Assembly: GCF_963664135.1 (NCBI RefSeq)
Contig: NZ_OY760905.1
Coordinates: forward strand, 3,250,736-3,314,735
Source of the DNA: an uncultured Acetobacterium sp.
Lineage (GTDB): Bacteria; Bacillota; Clostridia; Eubacteriales; Eubacteriaceae
DNA length: 64,000 nt
Reading direction: 5' to 3'
Shown: in pieces, positions 35,038-42,544 of the stretch
Layout: each line of letters starts with the position of its first letter
Numbering within the stretch: position 1 is the first letter of the stretch
Program-made: the position numbers and the translations under genes
Notes under the pieces: model-generated
The model's input: only the letters and a program-made list of their open reading frames with translations
What the model was told of the DNA's origin: nothing
Databases searched by the model: none

Positions 35038-36120
35038 ATGGGAGATAAAACAGTTCGATCAGGAAAGCGTCCCCAAAGAAAAAAAGGGAAACTCATTGCA
35101 ATTATTCTTTTATTATTAGTCATTTTTGGGGCAACCGGTATTTTTAGCTACAACTATTTTATCGGACAAATGTTGGAGCCAGTCGGTGATGGGGATCTGG
35201 TCTATGTTCAAATTGAAGAAGGGGCAGTCATTGGTGATGTATCACAACTTCTGGCCGAAAATAAGCTAATTCGGGATGCCTTTGCATTTGAGCTGTTAGC
35301 CAAAAAAAGTAATACCGCCAATCAGATTCAATCCGGTTATTATGCCTTCAGTCCCACCGAATCGGCTCAACAGATTCTGGATCGTCTGATCTCAGGCGAT
35401 GTGGCTGACGCAACGGTAACCATCCCCGAAGGACGTAACATCTCAGAATTTGCTAAAATTTTAGAAGAAAAAGACATCTGCGATGCTGATGCATTTATTG
35501 AAGAAACAAAAAAAGTAGCCGAATATCAAAAGAATTATCCGATTTTAAGCAGTATTCCATTGGAGCCTAAGGATGGTATTAGCCGAACCTTGGAAGGCTA
35601 TCTGTTTCCTGATACTTACAGCTTTACTCCGAATACTGAACCATATGAAGTGGTGACCGCCATGCTGGATCGGTTTGTGGAAGTTTACAATAAAGACGAT
35701 TTAAAGCGAACCACCGAAATGGGTAAAACGGTGGATGAGATTGTCATCATGGCCTCCATTGTCGAACTGGAAACAAAGTTAGTCGAAGACAAGGCCAATG
35801 CTGCCAGTGTATTTTACAATCGCATTGCCGCAAATATGCCATTACAATCTGACATCACTGTGGATTACGCTCGGGGTGAGAAAACGGCGGTACTGACCAC
35901 CGATCAAACCCAATTTGCCTCGCCCTATAATACCTATATCAACACCGGTTTGCCCTTTGGACCGATTTGTTCCTTTGGGGAAACATCATTGGAAGCCGCC
36001 TTATATCCAGCGACAACAAAGTATTTATACTTTGTTGCCGATATGAATTCGGGAAAAATATATTTTAACGAAACCTATGAAGAACATCTGGCAGATGTGG
36101 AAAAATATATGGGAAATTAA
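35038..36120 (+). CDS. mltG: Endolytic murein transglycosylase MltG
   Basis: A 360-residue YceG-like protein with a basic N-terminus, one membrane helix (about 21-43), then a LysM-like subdomain and the catalytic domain. Motifs include IPEGRNISEFAKILEE, RTLEGYLFPDTYSF, IMASIVELETKLVEDK (catalytic glutamate region) and PYNTYINTGLPFGPICSFGETSLEAALYP. MltG cuts nascent glycan strands in the membrane. The ATG follows AAGAAGGTG. Confidence 0.94.
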   Translation: MGDKTVRSGKRPQRKKGKLIAIILLLLVIFGATGIFSYNYFIGQMLEPVGDGDLVYVQIEEGAVIGDVSQLLAENKLIRDAFAFELLAKKSNTANQIQSGYYAFSPTESAQQILDRLISGDVADATVTIPEGRNISEFAKILEEKDICDADAFIEETKKVAEYQKNYPILSSIPLEPKDGISRTLEGYLFPDTYSFTPNTEPYEVVTAMLDRFVEVYNKDDLKRTTEMGKTVDEIVIMASIVELETKLVEDKANAASVFYNRIAANMPLQSDITVDYARGEKTAVLTTDQTQFASPYNTYINTGLPFGPICSFGETSLEAALYPATTKYLYFVADMNSGKIYFNETYEEHLADVEKYMGN

Positions 36121-36190
36121 GCAAATTTAGTAAAACAAGCCATTTAAAAATAAAACGGGTTATAAATTAAAAAAGAATGAAGGCCATATC

Positions 36191-36844
36191 GTGAGTGAAA
36201 TTGTACAAGATTATATTGAGGATTATATTAGAGGCTTAATTCCGCCCAATAATGCTCAGATGGAAGACTTTAGAAATCAGGCAATAGCCGATGAAATACC
36301 AATTATCCATCTGGAAGTTCAAAAGCACATCGAGTTGATGATCCGATCCCAGAAAGTTCAGTCGATTCTGGAAGTGGGAACGGCAGTGGGTTTCTCTGCC
36401 GCAGTCTTTGCTCAGGCCATGGGCCCCCAGGGTCGGGTGGATACCATCGAGCGGAGTTTTAAAATGGTGGTTCAGGCAGATGAAAATATCACGCGACTCG
36501 GTTTAAAAAATCAGATTACGCAGATCATCGGAGATGCCCAGGAAAAACTGGTAGAATTGGATAAAACCTATGACATGATTTTTCTGGATGGCGCCAAGGG
36601 ACATTATATCCATTTGCTGGACGATTGTCTTCGCTGTCTAAAACCGGGGGGGCTGCTGATATCGGATAATGTGCTGTTTAAGGGCATGATAGCCTCTAAT
36701 GATCTGGTCATCCGGCGAAAAATCACCATTGTCAAACGGATGCGAAAATACCTGGAAACCATATCCAATCATCCCCAACTGGTTACCAGTATTTTACCAC
36801 TGGGCGATGGTTTGGCGATTAGCTGGAAAAAAGAGATATGTTAA
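36191..36844 (+). CDS. O-methyltransferase family 3 (TrmR-like)
   Basis: A 217-residue SAM-dependent methyltransferase. VQSILEVGTAVGFSAAVFAQAMG is motif I, RVDTIERS motif II, and YDMIFLDGAKGHYIHLLDDCLRCLKPGGLLISDNVLFKG is the catechol-OMT-type metal and catalytic region. The Bacillus orthologue in the mltG-udk neighbourhood (TrmR, formerly YrrM) methylates 5-hydroxyuridine in tRNA, and the association with the U32 peptidase gene downstream supports that role. The start is GTG with a weak ribosome site. Confidence 0.86.
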   Translation: MSEIVQDYIEDYIRGLIPPNNAQMEDFRNQAIADEIPIIHLEVQKHIELMIRSQKVQSILEVGTAVGFSAAVFAQAMGPQGRVDTIERSFKMVVQADENITRLGLKNQITQIIGDAQEKLVELDKTYDMIFLDGAKGHYIHLLDDCLRCLKPGGLLISDNVLFKGMIASNDLVIRRKITIVKRMRKYLETISNHPQLVTSILPLGDGLAISWKKEIC

Positions 36845-36861
36845 CAGAACGGAGAAACAGC

Positions 36862-38088
36862 ATGAAAAAACCGGAACTTTTAGCACCGGCGGGAAATTTT
36901 GAAAAATTAAAATATGCACTGCATTATGGGGCCGATGCAGTCTACTGTGCCGGAAAAAAATTCGGACTCAGAGCCAAAGCCGATAATTTTGACGAACAGG
37001 GTCTGCACGAAGCCGTTGCCTATGTGCATGGCTTTCATAAAAAAATCTATGTGACCTTAAATATTATTGCGCATAACGAAAATCTGGAAGGTTTACCGGA
37101 ATATGTAAAAGAACTGTCAGAGATTGGAATCGACGGCGTTATCGTTGCCGATCCCGGGGTTTTTTCGATCATTCGCGAAGTCGCACCGGAGCTTAAAATT
37201 TCCGTCAGTACCCAGGCCAATAATACCAATTGGCGCAGTGTGGCATTCTGGCATGCTCAGGGGGCTAGACGCATCGTTTTAGCCCGAGAGCTAGGTCTAA
37301 AAGAGATCCGGGAAATTCGCGAAAAGATTGATCCAGCGATGGAAATCGAAACCTTTGTTCATGGTGCCATGTGCATTTCTTATTCTGGACGCTGTCTGCT
37401 GAGTCATTACATGACCGGTCGAAATTCGAATCAGGGTGATTGTGCCCATCCCTGCCGCTGGAAATATCACTTGATTGAAGAGACCCGACCAGACGAAGCC
37501 TTTTCCATTGAAGAAGACGCAACCGGATCGTTTATCTTTAACTCCAAGGATTTATGCCTGATCAATGAAATACCAGAGCTGATGGCAGCAGGGGTGGACA
37601 GTTTTAAAATAGAAGGCCGCATGAAGAGTCTCTATTATGTGGCGACGGTCGTTTCGACGTATCGCAATGTCATTGATTATTGTTATGACTACCCGGACGT
37701 TAGAAATTTGGATGATGCTTATTACGAAGAGCTGACAAAGGTCAGTCATCGTAACTATACTACTGGTTTTTTCAGTGGTAAAACCACAGCAGAGGATCAG
37801 AATTACGGTACCAGCAGTTATACCCGGCATTATGATTTTGTTGGTCTGGTGCAGGAATATGACCCGGAAACCGGAATGGCTGTGATTGAACAGCGAAATA
37901 AGATTTCCTTGGGCGAAGACATCGAAGTGATGATTCCCGGCAAAGGCTTTTACAAACAAAAAGTGACAATGATGACCGACAAAACCGGAGAACCGATTGA
38001 ATCCACACCCCATCCCAAAATGATTTATCATTTAAAAATGGATCAACCGGTGAGTCCCATGGATATTTTAAGAAAACAGGAAATTTAA
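36862..38088 (+). CDS. U32 family peptidase, TrhP-like (tRNA hydroxylation)
   Basis: A 408-residue protein starting KKPELLAPAGNFEKLKYALHYGADAVYC. The barrel domain is followed by the U32 signature around ETFVHGAMCISYSGRCLLSHYMTGR-like cysteine-rich sequence (split here: MCISYSGRCLLSHYMTG then NQGDCAHPCRWKY) and a C-terminal beta domain. Bacterial TrhP/YrrN-YrrO types are required for prephenate-dependent 5-hydroxylation of tRNA U34, which the methyltransferase next door would then methylate. The ATG at 36862 follows ACGGAGA. Confidence 0.9.
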   Translation: MKKPELLAPAGNFEKLKYALHYGADAVYCAGKKFGLRAKADNFDEQGLHEAVAYVHGFHKKIYVTLNIIAHNENLEGLPEYVKELSEIGIDGVIVADPGVFSIIREVAPELKISVSTQANNTNWRSVAFWHAQGARRIVLARELGLKEIREIREKIDPAMEIETFVHGAMCISYSGRCLLSHYMTGRNSNQGDCAHPCRWKYHLIEETRPDEAFSIEEDATGSFIFNSKDLCLINEIPELMAAGVDSFKIEGRMKSLYYVATVVSTYRNVIDYCYDYPDVRNLDDAYYEELTKVSHRNYTTGFFSGKTTAEDQNYGTSSYTRHYDFVGLVQEYDPETGMAVIEQRNKISLGEDIEVMIPGKGFYKQKVTMMTDKTGEPIESTPHPKMIYHLKMDQPVSPMDILRKQEI

Positions 38089-38110
38089 GTATACCGCTAA
38101 TGGAGGAATC

Positions 38111-38515
38111 ATGAGAATATATATTGCCGCTTCTTGGAAGCATCAACACGCTGTCGAAATGCTGACGGATTTACTGGAAGTCCAGGGACACACGATCTTG
38201 TCCTGGATTCGTGAAGGACGACCAGAAGAAGCTTTTCTTTCTCAAAAAGAACTGACACATTTTATCGAATCGTCCGAGGGTGAACGGGTTTTTGATTTTT
38301 GTATCTCATCTGTCACCAGTGCCGATCTGATTATTTATATTGGACCATCCGGTTGTGATGCCTGGGCTGAAATCGGTGCCGCCTATGGTTCCAAGATTCC
38401 GGTTTTCGGATTGCTGGCTAAAGCCGAGCAGGTTGGGCTGATGCGCCATATGATTAAAAACTGGTACAGTTCTATTTCGGAACTGATGGTAGCAGTAGAT
38501 GAAATAAATAAATAA
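38111..38515 (+). CDS. Nucleoside 2-deoxyribosyltransferase-like protein
   Basis: A 134-residue Rossmann-like protein beginning MRIYIAASWKHQHAVEMLTDLLEVQGHTI, with SADLIIYIGPSGCDAWAEIGAAYG and IPVFGLLAKAEQVGLM. This matches the compact nucleoside 2-deoxyribosyltransferase-like fold (glutamate in the AWAEIGAAYG helix). Activity is not certain, since many such proteins are nucleotide-binding only. GGAGG lies eight bases before the ATG. A terminator follows. Confidence 0.65.
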   Translation: MRIYIAASWKHQHAVEMLTDLLEVQGHTILSWIREGRPEEAFLSQKELTHFIESSEGERVFDFCISSVTSADLIIYIGPSGCDAWAEIGAAYGSKIPVFGLLAKAEQVGLMRHMIKNWYSSISELMVAVDEINK

Positions 38516-38534
38516 GAAGTTTAAGTACTTTATA

Positions 38535-38577
38535 GCATGGTCTAGACAATTCAATTTGTTTAGACCATGTTTTTTTA
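38535..38577 (+). terminator. Terminator before the LytTR island
   Basis: CATGGTCTA (38536-38544) pairs with TAGACCATG (38561-38569), and the stem extends inward through ACAA/TTGT. It is followed by eight T. It cleanly closes the housekeeping block. Confidence 0.88.
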
Positions 38578-38617
38578 TTTCAATTACAATAAAAAGAAAA
38601 TTAATCAACCATATAGC

Positions 38618-38646
38618 TGGACAGTTGTTTTATTGTCATGTAAAAT
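38618..38646 (+). promoter_or_regulatory. Promoter candidate of the LytTR gene
   Basis: TGGACA and TAAAAT are 17 bases apart, 33 bases upstream of the GTG start. ACAGTTG inside the spacer resembles one half of a LytTR-type site (ACAGTT), so autoregulation is possible but unproven. Confidence 0.5.
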
Positions 38647-38679
38647 GATTTTATAAACAACAAAAAGAAGGTGAATGGC

Positions 38680-39402
38680 GTGTTTAATATTGCAATATGT
38701 GATGATCAACGGGTAATCTGTTCTGAAATTGAAACGATTATTTTAGACTATCAAGAATTAACCAGGCAGGAAATGCAAATTGAAGTATTTTATTCTGCCG
38801 AAAAACTCAATACTTTTATGGAATATGAACATAATTTTGATATGATTTTTCTGGACATCGAAATGAAGGGTTTAAACGGACTTGAATTGGGACGGAAAAT
38901 TCGTGAAGAGATGGATAATCAAATCACCCAGATTGTGTACGTTTCTGGAAAAAACAGTTATTATAGAGAGTTGTTTGAGGTTCGACCGATGCACTTTTTG
39001 TCAAAACCGGTGGAGCCGGATAAGGTGATCAAAGATATCGAGTTGGCAATGAAATTGATAAATCGCTTAGGCGGTCTTTTCAGCTACAAAAAAGGATCGG
39101 ATACACATAAGTTGCCTATAAAAAACATCATCTATTTTCAAAGTATAAACAGAGAAATTAAAATTGTGACCACAACTGGAGAAGAATTATTTTATGGAAA
39201 ACTGCAGGATGTCTTTCATCAAGTTGCCAAGTACCAATTTATGAATATTCATAAATCGTACATCATAAATTATGAATACGTCGCTAAGTTTAAGTATGAC
39301 GAGGTTGTGATGTCTAATTCGGTTTGTCTGCCAATCAGTCAGTTAAAACGAAAAGAAGTCAGAGGCTTACAGATGAAATTTGAAAACGAGTGGTTTCTTT
39401 GA
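38680..39402 (+). CDS. LytTR family response regulator
   Basis: A 240-residue AgrA/LytR-type regulator. The receiver domain (about 1-120) has the acidic pair in IAICDDQ, the phosphoacceptor in MIFLDIEMKGLNG and the lysine of FLSKPVEPD. The LytTR DNA-binding domain (about 140-240) contains NIIYFQSINREIKIVTTTGEELFYGKL and FMNIHKSYIINYEYVAKF. GTG 38680 is favoured: AGAAGGTG ends seven bases before it, whereas GTG 38671 lies within that site. No sensor histidine kinase gene is adjacent, which is unusual. Confidence 0.92.
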   Translation: MFNIAICDDQRVICSEIETIILDYQELTRQEMQIEVFYSAEKLNTFMEYEHNFDMIFLDIEMKGLNGLELGRKIREEMDNQITQIVYVSGKNSYYRELFEVRPMHFLSKPVEPDKVIKDIELAMKLINRLGGLFSYKKGSDTHKLPIKNIIYFQSINREIKIVTTTGEELFYGKLQDVFHQVAKYQFMNIHKSYIINYEYVAKFKYDEVVMSNSVCLPISQLKRKEVRGLQMKFENEWFL

Positions 39403-39531
39403 TGGATTTTATAAAACCTGCCAGGGTGAACGGCTAAGAGTGGGGAAACAATCTCCAACAGCGAATAAAGATGCAAGCTAACATGGGGGCTTGAAAAGAT
39501 AAAAAGTGTTTTATAAAAATATGATGGTTCG

Positions 39532-39714
39532 ATGGATATTACCCAGTGGGGTAATATCTTTTCGGTTTCTCTGCTAATGTTTGTATAGATGGTTGTTGCG
39601 AGCATTCTTTTTATTATGATTGCTCGCTTTTTATTTAAATTAAAAAACCTTAGTTCACTACAAAAAAATATATTATTTTCAACACAATCTGGCACAAATG
39701 AAAATGTGTGGTAG
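39532..39714 (+). pseudogene. Small membrane-protein frame broken by an in-frame TAG
   Basis: The frame reads MDITQWGNIFSVSLLMFV, then TAG (39586-39588), then MVVASILFIMIARFLFKLKN and about 22 more residues to a TAG at 39712. Read through, it would be a coherent single-pass membrane protein of about 61 residues with the stop in the middle of the helix. There is no evident ribosome site for either half. It may be the remnant of a small membrane or sensor gene next to the LytTR regulator, or chance in AT-rich DNA. Confidence 0.3.
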
Positions 39715-39742
39715 ATTTAGGCTGGTAAAAGATAAAAAAAAT

Positions 39743-39785
39743 GGGATCTACTGACGGCGTTAGAGCTGTTGGTCGTAGTAAATCC
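39743..39785 (+). repeat. Imperfect hairpin in the LytTR island
   Basis: GGGATCTACTGAC (39743 onward) pairs with the complementary arm GTCGTAGTAAATCCC (39772-39785) with one mismatch and one bulge, around a loop of about 16 bases. A T6 run lies about 15 bases downstream, too far for a classical terminator. It might be a decayed mobile-element end or a terminator remnant. Confidence 0.3.
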
Positions 39786-39880
39786 CGTATTTGATCATGC
39801 TTTTTTGCAAATAATGTACCAATAACATGTAGTAGAGATTACTATTATCCTGTAATATTTATAAACTCATAGGAGAATTT

Positions 39881-40411
39881 ATGAAAGATCAATCAAAAAA
39901 AAACTTGATAATAATCTGTTACTCTACCTTACTTGCAATAATGCCAATAATTATAATTTCCATAATGCCTTTATTTAAGCAAAAGATTAATGCATATGCT
40001 GACAGCCTTTGGATATCTAATACAGGTATTTTGAACATAGATCCTTTTCTATATCCCAATTATGTGAATTATTTTTCTGGCTTGTTGACGGGTTTTCTTG
40101 CTGGGATAATATTATTTTTTATTATTCGAAATATCTCATCTTATGCCAGTCTACCTGCAATGATTGGTTGTGTAATTGGTATTCTTTTTTCTTTAATCGG
40201 TTGTTTAAGTTTCTTGGCTTTTTTGGGTCTCGATTCATATTTTAGTACATTAGTTTATAAAATATCATTAAATGAATTTTTTACTTCTTATGATTCGGCG
40301 ATGCTCTTTAAAGTCAGTCTAATATTAATTGTTTATTTGTTTATATTGATTGAACTTTTCCGTCTAAAAAAAGAAAAAAAGTGGTATTCTATCAAAAATC
40401 CAAATACTTAA
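39881..40411 (+). CDS. Unknown four-helix membrane protein
   Basis: A 176-residue protein with four hydrophobic segments (about 9-28, 66-86, 96-122, 148-165) and a basic C-terminal tail (RLKKEKKWYSIKNPNT). AGGAG lies before the ATG. Base composition is clearly more AT-rich than the housekeeping genes on both sides. No family recognised. It opens a run of small membrane-protein genes behind the LytTR regulator. Confidence 0.7.
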   Translation: MKDQSKKNLIIICYSTLLAIMPIIIISIMPLFKQKINAYADSLWISNTGILNIDPFLYPNYVNYFSGLLTGFLAGIILFFIIRNISSYASLPAMIGCVIGILFSLIGCLSFLAFLGLDSYFSTLVYKISLNEFFTSYDSAMLFKVSLILIVYLFILIELFRLKKEKKWYSIKNPNT

Positions 40412-40447
40412 TCTGTAGTATTCACAAAAACATAAAGGTGAGTTTTA

Positions 40448-40492
40448 ATGGCGGGGACCTCTCGCGATTTCCAGATGCCTGAATCACTTTGA
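40448..40492 (+). CDS. Possible 14-residue mini-ORF
   Basis: AAAGGTGAG is followed seven bases later by an ATG opening the frame MAGTSRDFQMPESL and a stop. It is GC-rich compared with its surroundings. It could be a gene remnant or a leader of the 60-residue protein that follows; evidence is only the ribosome-site-like sequence. Confidence 0.2.
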   Translation: MAGTSRDFQMPESL

Positions 40493-40514
40493 TGCAAAAA
40501 TGAAGGAAAAAGCA

Positions 40515-40697
40515 ATGATAGATTGGATTTATATTATATATGTTATTCTAAGCTTTCTTTTCTTAAAGAACACGATAAAATTTTTCTTGTATTATCGAAA
40601 AGAGAATGCAAAAGCTAATAGAAATTTAGGGATATTATATTTAGTGCTTTTTATGTTGACAATTATTGTAATAGTTACAAAAATAATGAAGTTATAA
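40515..40697 (+). CDS. Unknown 60-residue two-helix membrane protein
   Basis: The protein starts MIDWIYIIYVILSFLFLKN and has two hydrophobic helices joined by a basic loop (FFLYYRKENAKANRNLG). The ATG at 40515 is chosen because GAAGGA lies seven bases upstream; an ATG five codons earlier lacks a site. Size and topology resemble small immunity or accessory membrane proteins, but nothing specific is recognised. Confidence 0.55.
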   Translation: MIDWIYIIYVILSFLFLKNTIKFFLYYRKENAKANRNLGILYLVLFMLTIIVIVTKIMKL

Positions 40698-40805
40698 TTT
40701 TATGAGATCATAAAACTAGTGATAAGATTGATTGTTATGTATGCTTATATAAAATGCACAAAATTAATATATGACTGAAAGCAATGATGGAAAGGGGTGA
40801 GTAAT

Positions 40806-41378
40806 GTGAGATTCCTATTAGAAAAAATTCCGAAAAATGATGATTTTGATCCTGAGATTGAGGGTTATCATGCGATTTATGAGCCAAGCTTTTTAAAACT
40901 TTGCTTGATGGCAATGCCAGTTATTGTTATATCGATTTTTATAATTGGGTTAATGTTAAAGATCCGGTTTGGAGCTGATTATCATTTGAGTATGACAAAT
41001 AGTTGGCGAGATGTCTTTTTATTCGTAGCTTTGATTCCAATTCATGAAATGCTGCATGTAATAGTATATCCCGATCGGGTTTCGTTTGCAGAGATTTTCA
41101 TTGGTAGTTATAAAGGGCCGATTTATCGATCTTTTTTAGGAGACATAAAAAAAGAACGGCTATTATTGCTGCTCATATTTCCGATCATTATTTTAACAGT
41201 GATACCTGTTCTATTTTTAATGATCTCAAATATAAATTATCCGCTTTTATCAAAAATTGCCCTGATGAATATGGTTCTATCGAGTATGGATGTCATATCA
41301 TTTGCTGGTGTATTAAGAAAAATACCGGCAAATGCGAAAGTTCGGAATAAAGGGGAGCGTTTATATTGGAAATTATAA
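40806..41378 (+). CDS. DUF3267-like putative zincin membrane metalloprotease
   Basis: A 190-residue protein with four or five hydrophobic helices. HEMLH (H80, E81, H84) sits at the end of a hydrophobic helix (FLFVALIPIHEMLHVIVYPDR), the arrangement of the DUF3267 zincin-like family. A later segment (FPIIILTVIPVLFLM...LMNMVLSSMDVISFAGVLRKIPANAKV) ends with the asparagine/aspartate motif region NMVLSSMDV, where these proteases carry a third metal ligand. GTG 40806 follows AAAGGGGTG at a good distance. Substrate unknown. Confidence 0.72.
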   Translation: MRFLLEKIPKNDDFDPEIEGYHAIYEPSFLKLCLMAMPVIVISIFIIGLMLKIRFGADYHLSMTNSWRDVFLFVALIPIHEMLHVIVYPDRVSFAEIFIGSYKGPIYRSFLGDIKKERLLLLLIFPIIILTVIPVLFLMISNINYPLLSKIALMNMVLSSMDVISFAGVLRKIPANAKVRNKGERLYWKL

Positions 41379-41436
41379 TAGCGGAGGTTATTATTTGGTA
41401 ACTGATGGTGCTATTTAGTCAGAGGGGAATGATACT

Positions 41437-41862
41437 ATGAATAAAAGAATAATAACAGTTGGTTTAATGATCGGGTACCTATTATTTTTTGTACTGATGG
41501 ATTTTTGGATCTTATCGATCCAAGACAGTTTTAATACGATGGAACCGCTGAACAATGGGTTTTATGCCAGTCGCTTTTGGTTGATGACATTTATTTCATT
41601 TTTTAAATGGTTTACTCTCGGCTTTCTGTTGAATTTTATGAGTGATATAAAAAAATTGAAATTAAAAGTTGATATCATTTTCCTTAGCGTTGGACTTGCG
41701 TGCCTAGCGATCTGTTTACTGGTTCGTTTAACGCTTTTTGTTCCAGTGCCAATGATTATCTATGGTCAAGGAAATTTTATGGTTCAATTGTTTTGTCTTG
41801 CTCCGATTTTCCCCGGATTTTTCATGTTTGAAGGTTTGTTTTCAAGTGAAGCATCATCATAA
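41437..41862 (+). CDS. Unknown membrane protein, paralogue of the gene at 41926
   Basis: A 141-residue protein with four hydrophobic helices. The parts FTLGFLLNFMSDIKKLKLKV and FCLAPIFPGFFMFEGLFSSE align in order with MMFGMLLELLTRKPAALKIK and ACYLIPTLAGFYLTKGLLAS of the protein at 41926, including the spacing of the helices. They are therefore probably diverged duplicates. AGAGGGG precedes the ATG. Family not recognised. Confidence 0.65.
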   Translation: MNKRIITVGLMIGYLLFFVLMDFWILSIQDSFNTMEPLNNGFYASRFWLMTFISFFKWFTLGFLLNFMSDIKKLKLKVDIIFLSVGLACLAICLLVRLTLFVPVPMIIYGQGNFMVQLFCLAPIFPGFFMFEGLFSSEASS

Positions 41863-41925
41863 TGCAATGTATCAATACAAACAATAGAATGATAAAGAGA
41901 TTACATAAAAAGAAAGGTGTTTATT

Positions 41926-42375
41926 TTGAATATATTAAAAAAAATCTACCCATACTTTGTTATACCATTAATAATGTTGTATATTAATATTATTGACAAG
42001 ATGAAATTATTATATACGACCAGTCCTATAGATTCAAACTTTAATTCTACCTTGCCATTTTTTATCGGTGATGGCTTTTTCTTTACGAATGTTACGCTGC
42101 CCCTGATTAGCATGATGTTTGGAATGTTGTTAGAATTATTGACCAGAAAACCAGCAGCACTTAAAATTAAGATAAACGGATCGTTTCTGATTATAGCATT
42201 TATTATTGGCTTTTTATATTATATGCCTTATACACCAGCATTTATGCTATTTTCATATATAAATTTTAACTCGCTTTTGATTATACGTGCGCCAGCCTGC
42301 TATCTCATCCCAACCCTGGCTGGATTTTATTTGACAAAAGGCTTACTTGCTTCAAAAGAAAGTGCAAATGACTAG
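41926..42375 (+). CDS. Unknown membrane protein, paralogue of the gene at 41437
   Basis: A 149-residue protein with four hydrophobic helices and the tail GLLASKESAND. TTG 41926 is favoured as start because AAAGGTG ends seven bases before it; an upstream GTG lies within that site. It is the last gene of the AT-rich membrane cluster; a terminator follows at 42450. Function unknown. Confidence 0.6.
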   Translation: MNILKKIYPYFVIPLIMLYINIIDKMKLLYTTSPIDSNFNSTLPFFIGDGFFFTNVTLPLISMMFGMLLELLTRKPAALKIKINGSFLIIAFIIGFLYYMPYTPAFMLFSYINFNSLLIIRAPACYLIPTLAGFYLTKGLLASKESAND

Positions 42376-42449
42376 ACTTGGTTTGACCTAAATTGAAGCC
42401 TTTATTTAAAGGAAAAATAAAAAATAATACAAGCATACCATACGTTCCC

Positions 42450-42476
42450 GCTTTGGCATTTGCCGGAGCTTTTTTT
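42450..42476 (+). terminator. Terminator at the end of the LytTR/membrane island
   Basis: GCTTTGGC (42450-42457) pairs with GCCGGAGC (42462-42469), two of eight pairs being G-U, loop ATTT, followed by seven T. Confidence 0.75.
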
Positions 42477-42544
42477 GTTTGGTCTATACAAAAAAAAGCG
42501 GCTGTGGGATAATAAATAAAACGGATATGAATGAGGACGAGAAA

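Larger units (their letters stand above)
39403..39880 (+). other. 478-base gap with a possible structured RNA, a broken ORF and a hairpin
   Basis: This stretch carries no intact gene. TTTTATAAAAC (39407-39417) and GTTTTATAAAA (39508-39518) could close a domain containing the hairpins TGGGGA/TCTCCA (39441-39457) and CAAGC/GCTTG (39474-39493). After this come the interrupted frame at 39532-39714 and an imperfect long hairpin (39743-39785). The region is AT-rich and looks eroded; a missing sensor kinase gene would be expected about here. Confidence 0.4.

Noticed and set aside
37552-38031. 159-residue minus-strand frame
   Set aside because: Entirely antisense to the U32 peptidase gene, with no motif and no ribosome site.
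39586-39588. TAG as a pyrrolysine codon
   Set aside because: No PYLIS-like structure, methylamine methyltransferase gene or pyl gene is in the window; a nonsense mutation or chance frame is simpler.
38680-42375. Classical agr quorum-sensing locus
   Set aside because: No agrB-like protease with its cysteine/histidine motif, no agrD-like peptide and no sensor kinase could be found beside the LytTR gene.
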